Below, in pieces: positions 16,446 through 25,144 of a DNA stretch of 64,000 nt; within the stretch, counting starts at the first letter, position 1, and each line of letters starts with the position of its first letter. The notes beneath the pieces were generated by a model. It was not told the DNA's origin. It did not search any database and was given only the letters and a program-made list of their open reading frames with translations. This DNA is from Microbacterium fluvii. Its GTDB lineage: Bacteria; Actinomycetota; Actinomycetes; Actinomycetales; Microbacteriaceae. A program made the position numbers and the translations under genes. The stretch lies in NCBI RefSeq assembly GCF_025515205.1, contig NZ_JAOPFX010000004.1:62001-126000 (forward strand), in the 5' to 3' direction.

Positions 16446-18533
16446 TCAGTTGCCGCCGTCCAGTGCGCGGAGAGAGTCGATGACAAACTCGCGAAGCTGC
16501 ACGTCCTCGACCTCCGGCTCGTCGAGGTCGTCGGTGACGTATGGGATGTGCTGCTTCTGAGCGGCGAGACCGTCCGCGTACCGGCCCCGAGTTTCGGACG
16601 ACACCACCGTGCGGAATTCGGTGGCCTCGAAGGTCATCTCGTACGTCACGGAGTTGCTGCCCACCCATCGTCGGAACCGCACGAAGGCGGTCGCGAGACG
16701 GATGTATGCCTCACTGTCTGACGCGAGCGGGTCGAGTGCCTCCGCTATCCGGTCGGATCCGCCCGCATAGTTCACCAACGCGACGGCTCCGGTAAGGAGA
16801 CTCCCATCCTCGATGAGTTCTTGGGGTCGCTCCTTAATCGCGGCGGCCCAGTAATCGGCAAAGCCTTGGAGAGTTCTTCTCGCTCTCGTGTTGTCGCCAC
16901 CCAGGACACTTGAGAACTGAGAAACATAGGAGAAGCTCTCAGCGTGACCGATTTTCGCGAGCGTTTCTGATGGCGTGATAACGGCCTCCTCGATCCCCAT
17001 CGCGAGCTCGCGTGCCAGCCAGGGGCGTAGGAGCGAGCTGGGTCCGACTGCGGGTTCGCCACCCGACCGCGGTGCCTGGACTCGTTCGATCAAGAAGTCG
17101 ATGAGCGGTCTGCTCGCAGTCGTGACGGGTCGCCGCTGATCCATCGCCCGTGACACGGCCAAGCTCGCAAGGGGTTCGGGACCATCGATGAGTTGGCCGA
17201 GGCTATTGGTGCTCGACGACTCCCGAAGCGAGTTGATGTCATTGAGTGCCTCGGCGATGAGCGCGTCGCTCACGTCGTCTTCTGGCAACGCGAGAAGAAG
17301 GTAGCGGCCGATGAACGTATCTTCTGAGACAGACCGAGGGTGCGCATAGAAGTTGCTAATGGAGTTCGAACTGACTCCCGGGAACATCAGATCCAAGACC
17401 CGCAGCAGGTCCAGGGGATCAGCGTCGCCCGCGACATCGCGTAGGCGTTGCTTCCACTCCTCAGTGCTGATCTTGTCGCGCTGGAGTAGGCCGGTCGTCC
17501 GAGACCCGGTGTTCAGTTCGGACCTCCACTTGGGAAGAAGTCGCCAGACCTCGTGCGCCTCGAGGCGGAGCCAGGTCACTGCGGCGTAGTCGAACAGATC
17601 AAGTTCCGCCTGGCGGACATGGTCGGCGAAAGCAAGTAACTGAGAGCGATATCGACCGTAGGTGCGCGGAGTGGTGATCATCGAAGCGAGCACCTCGATG
17701 AGTTCGCTTTGTCGCAGGAGCCCAACCTCGTCGAGACGCGTCCCAGTCACTTGCACGAGATCCGCCATGAGTGCCTGCACAAGTCGCATCGCGTTCGCAC
17801 GGGGAATCGGCGGCACCTCGAACGGGTACTGAACGATCTTCTCCATGAATGAAGTGGCTCTCCCAGCGACGCCGCTGGCCGCCAGGAGACCTTCGACGGT
17901 GGATTGGTCGTAGGCCATCAGATAGTGAACGCCCTGGAATCGGCCAAGGAGCCGCACGATGCGGAGAAGGTTGGTGAGCTCATCAGCCCCGAGCCGATCC
18001 ACGTCATCGATGACGATCAGCACGCGCTTGCCGTGGTCTTTCACGAGCCGCGACAGTTCCTCGAACTGCTGATGCCATGGTGGCCGCGAAGCAATCTCCG
18101 AGAGGACCTTGCTCGCCGTGTCAGCGACTACTGCGCCGGCCAGTGGGACAACGCCCAGCAGGGGCGCTGCGAACCCTGCGTATCGCGCGAACTTGGCTCG
18201 GCCTTCACCGGCCGGCTCGACGTCGAGCGCGGTCGCCAGCGTGCTGACGAACTCGATCGACATGGCCGCAGCGTCGCCACTTGACCACGGGGTGAAGTCC
18301 GCCACCACCCAGTCCTCAGCGAGGGAGAGTTTGACGCGCGCGATAACGGATGACTTTCCAGATCCCCACTCACCGACGAGGCCGAAAACTGTGCTCGCGT
18401 CGGCGACCGTCGCTCGGTCAATTCGCGACGCCACCGTCTCAATGAACGGGGATCGCCCGAGCTCGTCGGCGCTATGGTCGGAAAGTGGCTCGTCAGTCCA
18501 TCGGTTGTCGCCGGGCGTCGGAGGCGCAGTCAT
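16446..18533 (-). CDS. KAP-family P-loop NTPase
   Basis: A 695-residue protein. Walker A is GEWGSGKSS at 54-62; Walker B is VLIVIDDVDRL at 171-181; the stretch 80-160 between them contains a hydrophobic insertion (118-137, FAAPLLGVVPLAGAVV), as in KAP NTPases, which carry membrane segments inserted in the P-loop domain. WHQQFEELSRLV and TPRTYGRYRSQL are further family-like segments. The C-terminal 350 residues are helical without known motifs. KAP proteins include phage-exclusion factors such as PifA. The ATG at 18533 overlaps the stop of a small membrane protein gene by four bases, so both form one operon. It lies among nucleases and other defence-like genes. Confidence 0.85.
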   Translation of the reverse strand: MTAPPTPGDNRWTDEPLSDHSADELGRSPFIETVASRIDRATVADASTVFGLVGEWGSGKSSVIARVKLSLAEDWVVADFTPWSSGDAAAMSIEFVSTLATALDVEPAGEGRAKFARYAGFAAPLLGVVPLAGAVVADTASKVLSEIASRPPWHQQFEELSRLVKDHGKRVLIVIDDVDRLGADELTNLLRIVRLLGRFQGVHYLMAYDQSTVEGLLAASGVAGRATSFMEKIVQYPFEVPPIPRANAMRLVQALMADLVQVTGTRLDEVGLLRQSELIEVLASMITTPRTYGRYRSQLLAFADHVRQAELDLFDYAAVTWLRLEAHEVWRLLPKWRSELNTGSRTTGLLQRDKISTEEWKQRLRDVAGDADPLDLLRVLDLMFPGVSSNSISNFYAHPRSVSEDTFIGRYLLLALPEDDVSDALIAEALNDINSLRESSSTNSLGQLIDGPEPLASLAVSRAMDQRRPVTTASRPLIDFLIERVQAPRSGGEPAVGPSSLLRPWLARELAMGIEEAVITPSETLAKIGHAESFSYVSQFSSVLGGDNTRARRTLQGFADYWAAAIKERPQELIEDGSLLTGAVALVNYAGGSDRIAEALDPLASDSEAYIRLATAFVRFRRWVGSNSVTYEMTFEATEFRTVVSSETRGRYADGLAAQKQHIPYVTDDLDEPEVEDVQLREFVIDSLRALDGGN

Positions 18534-19144
18534 GACATGAGTTCATCGGTGAGGACTGCGGCGCGATCGAGGGAGACCAGCGACTCGTCTTCCGTGCCGA
18601 GCGACGAACGGATGCCGTTCGCAGCCCTCTGCCGCTGTCGACGAGGGCTTGCACCATCTCTTCGTTCGAAGATGAAGAGGAACGCGCTGATCACGGACTG
18701 GCCGAGCATATTCGGATAGTGGTGCTCATCGACGTGCCGAAACCAGAGTTGCCCGTCACTGGCGCGGAGTCGCACGTACCGCGCGTCGGGGTTCCGTGGC
18801 TGCCCGACAACAACCGCTCGGCACTCTTCGCCAGGTGGGATCATCGTCGGTGCACCGTCACGACTGATGATCTGGGTCGCATAGCCGCCGCGTCGGTCGG
18901 GGAACAGCAGCAGTGGGGCACGTACGGGCCGGTTGCCGACGTTCCGTGCGTGCACGATGATCTGCTCTCGCGCCACCTCCGATCCACCCTCGCGAACGTG
19001 TTCTGTCGTTTGCCAGGTAATGAGATCGTCAATGCTCTGTCGGTTGCGGGCTGACCGCTCCTTGGCGAACAGCACCAGAGCAAGGATGAGTGCCCCACCG
19101 GTGCTGATTGCTGCGATCCAGTCCGGGATAGTTCCCCAGTTCAT
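18530..19144 (-). CDS. Single-pass membrane protein, KAP NTPase partner
   Basis: A 204-residue protein from ATG 19144 (start chosen because an N-terminal helix follows at once; the longer frame to 19441 overlaps a divergent gene). Residues 6-28 (PDWIAAISTGGALILALVLF) are a membrane anchor; the rest is cytoplasmic or extracytoplasmic, with a beta-sandwich-like part (residues 50-150: HARNVGNRPVRAPLLLFPDR ... YVRLRASDGQLWFRHV) and a basic tail. The family is unknown. Co-translation with the KAP NTPase indicates that they work together at the membrane. The start codon is only 27 bases from a divergent nuclease gene, so the promoters must overlap. Confidence 0.7.
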   Translation of the reverse strand: MNWGTIPDWIAAISTGGALILALVLFAKERSARNRQSIDDLITWQTTEHVREGGSEVAREQIIVHARNVGNRPVRAPLLLFPDRRGGYATQIISRDGAPTMIPPGEECRAVVVGQPRNPDARYVRLRASDGQLWFRHVDEHHYPNMLGQSVISAFLFIFERRDGASPRRQRQRAANGIRSSLGTEDESLVSLDRAAVLTDELMS

Positions 19145-19171
19145 TTGGTTACGGTACCGAGTCGCACCGAC

Positions 19172-19758
19172 ATGCGACCCATGGCCGGCGCGACCAACGC
19201 GGGCGCAGGTGCACTCGGTGAAGACACAGCTCGTATCCTTCTCGAGGCCCGAGGGGCGGAGTTTTCCGGAGTCGGCGACGCGAGCATGGAACGTGGCGGT
19301 CACAAGCAAGGCCTGGATATCCTCGCGTTCGTCGATGGCGAGCTCGTGGCTTACGAGGTGAAGATCCGCCATGTTGGCCGACTCGCCGGACTGGTGACGC
19401 GCACTGGCAATCTCCGTCGGCCCCCCGCCTGAGTACAACAATTGACGGAGTACGCGAGGGTCGTGAGGCGTATATCGACGTTCGGGCGAACCAGATCATC
19501 GACGGCGGTCAAGACGCCGGGCACCCGGAGGTGAGACTCATCGTCGTCGACCTCGTGGCGATGCTCGCTCAGGGGTTCGGGGTCACAAGGGCGGGGCGAG
19601 TGGGACCAGCACTCACCCCGCAGGTTGACTGTGAAGCGGCAGCGCGGCAGGCGTTCGACGCGATGCACGCGGAACAGTTCAATTCCGAGCCAGCAGCGAA
19701 GACGAGTTGGCTGCACGTGCCGCCCACATCGCGCGGACTCGGCTGCGGGAGTAGGTGA
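19172..19758 (+). pseudogene. PD-(D/E)XK (YraN-like) nuclease, broken by a one-base frameshift
   Basis: From ATG 19172 the frame gives GALGEDTARILLEARG, then GLDILAFVDGELVAYEVK, then TRTGNLRRP and ends at 19432. The order G..GE..A..LL..G, D...EVK is that of YraN/Mrr-like nucleases. In the next frame the protein continues smoothly (RLSTTIDGVREGREAYIDV ... VRLIVVDLVAMLAQ) to the stop at 19758. The break lies in a run of six C at 19421-19426; restoring a seventh C gives one continuous reading frame of about 195 residues. It is therefore a recent inactivation, a phase-variable tract, or a base-calling error. It is divergent from the KAP operon. Confidence 0.65.
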
Positions 19759-19843
19759 CTGAGATGCAGTACGGATCATCACCCAAATGGATGACGCGTG
19801 GTCAGTGATGTCGGTCGCCACGCTTCGCTCGGACTGATCACAA

Positions 19844-20059
19844 TCAGGTCGTGTGGCAATCGTTCGCGCAGTAGTAACATCCGTTGACGTCGGTGTAATA
19901 CTGTCGCGCGGCCTTGACGGCGTCGGCGCAGTTGCTGTGCCAACCAAGGTCGCGACGGCTGTAAATGCTAGGCAGGCACCCCTTTGTCGACGAAGAGTCG
20001 TGGACTTCGTGGTCTCCGCTGCCCGGCTGGGCATTCACGTTCACGCAGTAGTAAGGCAT
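19844..20059 (-). CDS. Small Cys/His-rich conserved hypothetical protein
   Basis: A 71-residue soluble protein from ATG 20059 (GGGGAGAAC directly upstream). It begins MPYYCVNVNAQ, contains GDHEVHD, and has six Cys with a CYYCANDCH ending, so it could bind a metal. The pattern (MxYYxVNxNAQ..GDHEVH...C....LG...C..A...A.......GC..C...CH) recurs in a widespread uncharacterised family of about 65-75 residues; that is from memory. It follows the lanthipeptide gene lanA after a hairpin terminator, on the same strand. It is probably a separate transcription unit with no proven link to the lanthipeptide. Confidence 0.75.
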   Translation of the reverse strand: MPYYCVNVNAQPGSGDHEVHDSSSTKGCLPSIYSRRDLGWHSNCADAVKAARQYYTDVNGCYYCANDCHTT

Positions 20060-20196
20060 GTTCTCCCCAATCCGCGCACATCTGCGTGCGCGCGAAACAT
20101 GGTAGGGCAACTCACGTGGTCTTCGACCTGCGCTTCGACAGGGAAGCAAGAGCTAGAGAGTCGCCCTTTCGACGACGTAGAGGGTCTTCGCCTAAG

Positions 20197-20230
20197 GGAA
20201 GAGGGGGCGGCTGGTGCCGCCCCCTCTTCC
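20197..20230. terminator. Perfect 15-bp hairpin downstream of lanA
   Basis: A perfect inverted repeat: arm GGAAGAGGGGGCGGC at 20197-20211, four-base loop, complementary arm at 20216-20230. It starts directly after the stop codon of the lanA precursor (20231-20233) on the minus strand, so it should end that transcript. There is no U-tract, which is usual for actinobacterial terminators. Confidence 0.85.
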
Positions 20231-20350
20231 TCAGCAGACAGTTGAGAAGGTGCTCAAGCACACCGACGTGCTGAAAGTGCTCGCGAACTGCGTGTCCACG
20301 GCTTCCTTTCCCCGGTGCTCAAGCGCCTGTAGCGACAAGAGGTACCCCAT
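20231..20350 (-). CDS. lanA: Class III lanthipeptide precursor peptide
   Basis: A 39-residue peptide (ATG 20350, TGA 20231-20233). The leader begins MGYLLSLQALE, which is the LLxLQxLE recognition helix of class III (LanKC-processed) leaders. The C-terminal 16 residues hold two labionin/lanthionine-type units, S-T-F-S-T-S-V-C and S-T-F-S-T-V-C, that is Ser-X2-Ser-X3-Cys and Ser-X2-Ser-X2-Cys, so two rings are predicted. The gene overlaps the last 32 bases of lanKC in another frame and is followed at once by a strong hairpin. A precursor placed after and inside the synthetase end is unusual; it normally precedes it. No dedicated peptidase or transporter is visible nearby. Confidence 0.85.
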   Translation of the reverse strand: MGYLLSLQALEHRGKEAVDTQFASTFSTSVCLSTFSTVC

Positions 20351-22973
20351 TGATCTCACCTCCTCGAGCCAACTCGCGTGGCGACGGTGACATAAGGGAG
20401 TCGGGTGCGAGGTACGGCAACCCGGACCAGCGAAGGGAGCCCCCAGCAATCCATTCCCTGTACGCAAGCAGGGCGGTGAGCACTCCCGCCGAGCCGGAGC
20501 CAAGATCACAGGACATCCGGAGAAGCCCATCGCCGGCGAAGCGCAAAGCCCGTTGATCGGGGAACGCATATAGCGCCAGTTGCGAAACATGGTGGTCGAC
20601 AATGCTCCGAACGTCGGAGGGGGCAAGACCGAACCGGTCCAGCAGGATCAGAGCGTGGATGAGGCCCGCACGACCGCGGAGGAGGCCGGCCTGAACGGTG
20701 AATGGAGTCGAAGCAGCGAGGACGATCGCATCAAGCGTCTGCTTGTACCGCCCCGCGTCCCCCGTATGTGAGATGTATCGTGCCAGCACCACGCCGACGC
20801 CCGCCGAGCCGTGCCCGAGGTATGGGATCACACGCCACCCTTCATTGACGTGCAGCGAGCCGTCTTTCACGACCGCGAGCGTGGCGAGGTCGTGGTCGAG
20901 CGCACGACGCGCACTCTCAAGATGGCTTGTGTCGCGCGTGTGTTCGTAGACGGCCAGGGCCAGGAGCGCCGTGCCAGTTGCCCCACGTAGTAGGCCACCG
21001 CGGTCTGTCGCGACTCGGGACTTGGTCGGTTTCGTCTTCCACTTCTCATCGAGCTGCCGAACGATTTCGGCTGCCTGTGACACAGCGGTGGCATCGCTCG
21101 AGGCGAACGAGAGCAGTGTCAACCCGACCCCCGGAAGGCCGGAGTAGAGCGAGCAATCTGCATCACGCCATCCCCGCGACCTCAAGACTTGCAGGAGCTC
21201 TGCGGCGTCTGAGTCCAGACCGAGCTGCCGCAGGCCCCAAATCGCGCCGGCGATACCGTCCATCAACCCCGGCCGTTTGAGATCCGTCGTCTCCCGCAAC
21301 GCAGTCTGTATCCACAGCAATTCTGCGTCCCGCAGTCGACGACCTGTCAACGCGGCGGCCGACGCAACGCCGAGCGCACCAGAGGCTAGCCCGAACGCTG
21401 GTTCGCGAAACTGGCGGGGGTCGCCCGGCCAGAGCCGATCAGCCCGTGTGGGGTCGGCGTCCACACTGATTCCATGAACGATCCCGGTGATTGCCGCGTC
21501 CAGACCTCGCGGGCGTGTGAACTCCAAGGAACCGAGAGTTTTCCGATGTTCCCTCGCAGCCCCCGGTGAGGTGCGGGGCGAGAGGGTTCGAAGGACTTCC
21601 TCTGCCCACCCAGGACCGAGGTCGAACTGCTCTGCGGCTACTTCCACAAGCTGATGCAATTTCTGGTTGGCCTGCTGCGCGAGCGGGGTGAGTGGGAGAA
21701 ACATGTGCAGGTCGATGCAGGCAAGCGCGTAGAGGTCTGCATCGCGTGCGCTGCGGCCGTCGGGCGCGACAAAGCCGGGAACACCAAAGGGCGAAATAGT
21801 TTCGCGCTCGGTCGGCACAGACATCTCGAAGTCAATGAGCCGGACATCGCCGGACGCGGTGACAAGGATGTTCCCGGGGTGAAGATCTCCGTGAGTGTGC
21901 CCGGAGCGATGGAGGTCGGTCACCACCGCGCGAAGCGAAGCGGAGATTCCTAGCACCCAGGACCGGTAATCCGAATAGTCCGACGGGGTGGCTGTGCCCG
22001 ACGCTAGCGGGTGGCGCGCGACTACAAGATTCGAGAGTGTATCTCCCTCGATGTGTTCCATGGCGAGGTATCGGTGTCCGTGCGCGATGAATGTCGCCAA
22101 CGGTCGTGGCGCGTAGCCTCGGCCGATGAGAGCCTTCAGGACGGTCTCCTCATCCTGAAGCCGTGAGACGGCATCCCGATCATCGGGGGTTAGCCCGGTG
22201 TGCGGCCGTGCCTCCTTGAGGACTATTTCCTTGCCACCCATAGTTGCGGTGTAGATCCCCCCGGCATTCGAGTGATGCAGGGCACCCGTCACGTGAGGGA
22301 ACCCCTTCGGAGGTGCGAGCTCAAGCGCGTCGAGTTGCGCCTGAAGGAATGCCGGGATGGTGACCCAGGCTGGACACGTGAAGGTGGTGCCGCGCACATC
22401 GGGGACGAGCTGGCCTGTGCGGGGGTCACGAATGGCAGGGGTTTGGAACCCGTTGACGTCGACGAACTGTCGGATGAAAGCCCCATAGCGAACAAACAGC
22501 GGACCGTCGTCCCAGCGGAGGTCGGTGAGGATGTGTGGGGCCGGATGCCCGGACAGCAACTCCTGAAGAGTCGTCAGGCAGTTCTGCAGTGCCTGATCGT
22601 CAGTTGGATAGATCGTGATGAACTTCGCGGCGCTGATACGGTCGGCATCCTTCGCGAGCGACGCGCGGAGCCGGGAAGGACTGCGGAGGTGTTTGAAGGC
22701 GACTCGCTGCTGGCGGCAGTAGGCGGACGCCTGACGCAAGGCCTCGGACGCCGTGCCCAGCGTGGCCGACACGTGGACCTTCCAACCTTGCTCCGGAACG
22801 GTGATGCCGGGCGCAGTCCAGTGGATCCAATGGTCGTCCTGCTGAGATAGCCATCCGAGGCGAGCGAGAGCCCGATCGGTCCGGTAATCCTGTGATGAAT
22901 CGAGTTCGTGGCGGCCCGGCTTGTCGTAGAACGGCGAGCCGGCCGCCGCGAACTGCGGGTAGATCGGGTCCAC
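20319..22973 (-). CDS. lanKC: Class III lanthipeptide synthetase LanKC
   Basis: About 884 residues from GTG 22973 (GGGGGGAG just upstream; the frame is open to 23012). Three domains: N-terminal lyase-like part (1-210, containing FYDKPG and KHLRSPSRLR near residue 100), a Ser/Thr kinase-like part (about 235-480; IVLKEARP Lys253, HGDLHPGN 361-368, LIDFE 379-383) and a LanC-like cyclase part (510-884; LASGALGVASA, YSGLPGVGL, GHGSAGVGVVL). The zinc-ligand motifs CHG and WCYG of true LanC are absent, which marks class III rather than class IV. The enzyme phosphorylates Ser/Thr of LanA, eliminates phosphate and forms labionin or lanthionine rings. It sits downstream of a two-component system on the same strand. 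Confidence 0.92.
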   Translation of the reverse strand: MDPIYPQFAAAGSPFYDKPGRHELDSSQDYRTDRALARLGWLSQQDDHWIHWTAPGITVPEQGWKVHVSATLGTASEALRQASAYCRQQRVAFKHLRSPSRLRASLAKDADRISAAKFITIYPTDDQALQNCLTTLQELLSGHPAPHILTDLRWDDGPLFVRYGAFIRQFVDVNGFQTPAIRDPRTGQLVPDVRGTTFTCPAWVTIPAFLQAQLDALELAPPKGFPHVTGALHHSNAGGIYTATMGGKEIVLKEARPHTGLTPDDRDAVSRLQDEETVLKALIGRGYAPRPLATFIAHGHRYLAMEHIEGDTLSNLVVARHPLASGTATPSDYSDYRSWVLGISASLRAVVTDLHRSGHTHGDLHPGNILVTASGDVRLIDFEMSVPTERETISPFGVPGFVAPDGRSARDADLYALACIDLHMFLPLTPLAQQANQKLHQLVEVAAEQFDLGPGWAEEVLRTLSPRTSPGAAREHRKTLGSLEFTRPRGLDAAITGIVHGISVDADPTRADRLWPGDPRQFREPAFGLASGALGVASAAALTGRRLRDAELLWIQTALRETTDLKRPGLMDGIAGAIWGLRQLGLDSDAAELLQVLRSRGWRDADCSLYSGLPGVGLTLLSFASSDATAVSQAAEIVRQLDEKWKTKPTKSRVATDRGGLLRGATGTALLALAVYEHTRDTSHLESARRALDHDLATLAVVKDGSLHVNEGWRVIPYLGHGSAGVGVVLARYISHTGDAGRYKQTLDAIVLAASTPFTVQAGLLRGRAGLIHALILLDRFGLAPSDVRSIVDHHVSQLALYAFPDQRALRFAGDGLLRMSCDLGSGSAGVLTALLAYREWIAGGSLRWSGLPYLAPDSLMSPSPRELARGGEINGVPLVATGA

Positions 22974-23165
22974 AAGCTCCCCCCGGCGAAGGGCGCGACT
23001 ACCGCGCAGCACATTGTGAACTGGCAGCGGGTTGGCAACTCAGCCGTGACCGGAGCGCACGCGATGCTCCTCAAGCCAGCACTTTTGGCGTGTGAACGGG
23101 GATTCGAGCGCCGAGCACGGCCAAGTCGCGATAGAACACGGCCGACCCAACTTCATCCGAAAGGA

Positions 23166-23843
23166 CTACGTACGACCAATATCGAGGCCGTTCCGCGCGC
23201 CCCAGAGCGCGAGTTGTGTGCGATCCGCCAGTCCAGTCTTCTTCAATGCAGACTGCAATTGGGACTTCACAGTGTGCACAGAGACGTGGAGTCGAAGGGC
23301 GATGTCATCGTTGCTCGTGATGCCGCTGGAGAGCGCAGCCACCACGCGACGCTCGGCGGCGGTGAGGAGGGCTAACTGGGACTGATCGGCTTGCGTGGGG
23401 CCACGCTTGATGAACTCGCGGAGGATTGGTGCGGTCACCCGCGGGGATATCACAGCCTCCCCCTTCGCGGCCGCTCGGATGGCATCGACAAGTTGGTCGA
23501 GGTCGTGGCTCTTCAGGAGATAACCGACCGCACCCGCGTCGAGTGCCTGAACGACGTACTGGTCGAAGGCAAAGCTGGTCATCACAATCACCGCGATTTG
23601 GGCTGAAGGCGACTGAGTCAACTCTCGCGTCGCTTCCACCCCGCTCAATCCCGGCATCTGGATATCCATAAGCACCACGTCGGCGCGTTCGTTCAGAGCA
23701 ACCTTCACGGCATCAACGCCGTTGGTTGCCTCGCCAATCACCTGGATGTCCCACACGCTGTCAAGCTGCAACCGAATCGCGCGTCGGACTGTGCGGTTGT
23801 CGTCGGCGATGAGGACTCGAATCCGCCTAGTGCTGCCAGTCAT
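23166..23843 (-). CDS. NarL/FixJ-type response regulator
   Basis: A 225-residue protein. The receiver domain (1-125) has the acidic pair DD at 14-15, phospho-acceptor Asp60 (VVLMDIQMPG), Thr/Ser in MTSFA and Lys in YLLKSHD. The LuxR-type HTH (about 155-215) contains LTAAERRVVAALSSGITSNDDIALRLHVSVHTVKSQLQ (in two overlapping helices). ATG 23843 overlaps the stop of the kinase gene by four bases. It ends 190 bases before lanKC, which leaves room for its own promoter and operator, so activation of the lanthipeptide operon is likely. I see no clear palindrome in that gap. Confidence 0.9.
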   Translation of the reverse strand: MTGSTRRIRVLIADDNRTVRRAIRLQLDSVWDIQVIGEATNGVDAVKVALNERADVVLMDIQMPGLSGVEATRELTQSPSAQIAVIVMTSFAFDQYVVQALDAGAVGYLLKSHDLDQLVDAIRAAAKGEAVISPRVTAPILREFIKRGPTQADQSQLALLTAAERRVVAALSSGITSNDDIALRLHVSVHTVKSQLQSALKKTGLADRTQLALWGARNGLDIGRT

Positions 23844-25144
23844 TGTCTGTCGTCTCCCCGTCCCGTGGGAGCGACGGGGATGGTGAAGGCCGACTCCCAG
23901 CCGCCCGCTGGTGTTGCACGGGCGACCAGTGTGCCCTGAAGGAGTTCGAGTCGCTCGCGCATCCCACTCAGGCCCCATCCAAGCCCCGGCCAGGGATGCT
24001 CTCGGCGCTCATTGCGCGGTGCCCCGTTCGCTACGGTCACCTCAAGGGCAGTCGGGTGCAGCCGGATCGACACGGAGACGGTGGCTCCAGGCGCGTGCTT
24101 CGCTGCGTTCGTGAGTGATTCCTGGATGCACCGATAAGCGGTTGTGGACACGACAGCGGGCAGGTCGGAGAGCGTGCCGGTGACTTCGAGCTGGACAGTC
24201 ATCCCCCGCTTCTGCCAGTACTCCACCAGGCCGGGCGTTCGCCGTATGTCCTTTGTCGTCTCCAGGGGTTCAATGTTGTTCGAGCGGAGATCGGAGAGAG
24301 CACCGGTGAGACCCGCAGCTGCGAAGCGGCCCTCGGCTCGGACCTCTTCGATGAGACTGATCGCGTCCTCGGGGTGGGCGGGTGCGATCTTCAGGGCGGC
24401 GTCAGCGAGTGTGATGAGGCCAGCGAGGTGTTGGCCCGCGACATCGTGCAGTTCTTGTGCGATGCGGGCTCGCTCACGTTCCTCGGCCTCGCCGACACGG
24501 CGGTCATGTTCCTGCCGTGCGAGTTCAGCCTCTTCCCGCGCCAGGGTTACGCGTCTGACTTGCGCCGCCCACCAGATCCCTAGCGCCGCGCCGCCGACGA
24601 CTGGTGCGGCGAATCTCACGGCCTCAGCCGACACGTATCCGAGTGCGGCACTTGCTTCGGTGCCGATCGCAAGAACCCACCACAGTAGCGCGCTCATACT
24701 TATCGCGACCACGCCCACCGCCCAGCCGATGGCGCTGACCGCCGAGGAACGCGTGGCGAGTAAGAAAACCGAAAGCGCAATCACCAAGTACATGCCAATG
24801 AGCCACGACGGAACGCCAAGCCCGAGAGCAAGGGCCAGGTAGACGGCAGTAACGCTGCTGACGGCCAGCCCTGGCCAACGGGGCGTGAGCAGGAGAGCCG
24901 CTGCCTGGAGCGCGCAGCCCGCCACGAGCAACGTGAAGCCTGCCGGGATGGAGACCGTGAGCGGCCAAGGCCCTTGCGACTGGGCAAGGGCGGTGATCGG
25001 CACAGCCAACACCTGGATGACGGTGGTGAGGAAGACCACGCTGGCGAACACCCACGCCGAGCGACGTGACCTCAGCAGTGCGCCGGGGGCGACGCCCGCG
25101 TCATCGAATGTCTCGCCCAAGCGTCCGATCGGCTGAGTGGGCAT
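23840..25144 (-). CDS. HisKA_3 sensor histidine kinase
   Basis: A 434-residue protein. Residues 30-200 contain about six membrane helices (starting SAWVFASVVFLTTVIQVLAV). A coiled stretch (200-225) leads to the H-box RARIAQELHDVAGQHL, with phosphorylated His233. The ATPase part (330-425) has the N-box ESLTNAAKHAPG and G-box GWGLSGMRERLELLQG. This layout is that of NarX/DesK-like kinases with a membrane sensor and no large external domain, which often sense peptides or envelope stress. It is coupled to the response regulator. A decayed relative of its N-terminal sensor lies at 30.2-30.8 kb. Confidence 0.9.
   Translation of the reverse strand: MPTQPIGRLGETFDDAGVAPGALLRSRRSAWVFASVVFLTTVIQVLAVPITALAQSQGPWPLTVSIPAGFTLLVAGCALQAAALLLTPRWPGLAVSSVTAVYLALALGLGVPSWLIGMYLVIALSVFLLATRSSAVSAIGWAVGVVAISMSALLWWVLAIGTEASAALGYVSAEAVRFAAPVVGGAALGIWWAAQVRRVTLAREEAELARQEHDRRVGEAEERERARIAQELHDVAGQHLAGLITLADAALKIAPAHPEDAISLIEEVRAEGRFAAAGLTGALSDLRSNNIEPLETTKDIRRTPGLVEYWQKRGMTVQLEVTGTLSDLPAVVSTTAYRCIQESLTNAAKHAPGATVSVSIRLHPTALEVTVANGAPRNERREHPWPGLGWGLSGMRERLELLQGTLVARATPAGGWESAFTIPVAPTGRGDDRQ

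Noticed and set aside
23000..23165. Second lanthipeptide precursor upstream of lanKC
   Set aside because: The small minus-strand frame there (start near 23153) has no LLxLQxLE leader and no Ser-X2-Ser-Xn-Cys core; the gap is better explained as promoter.
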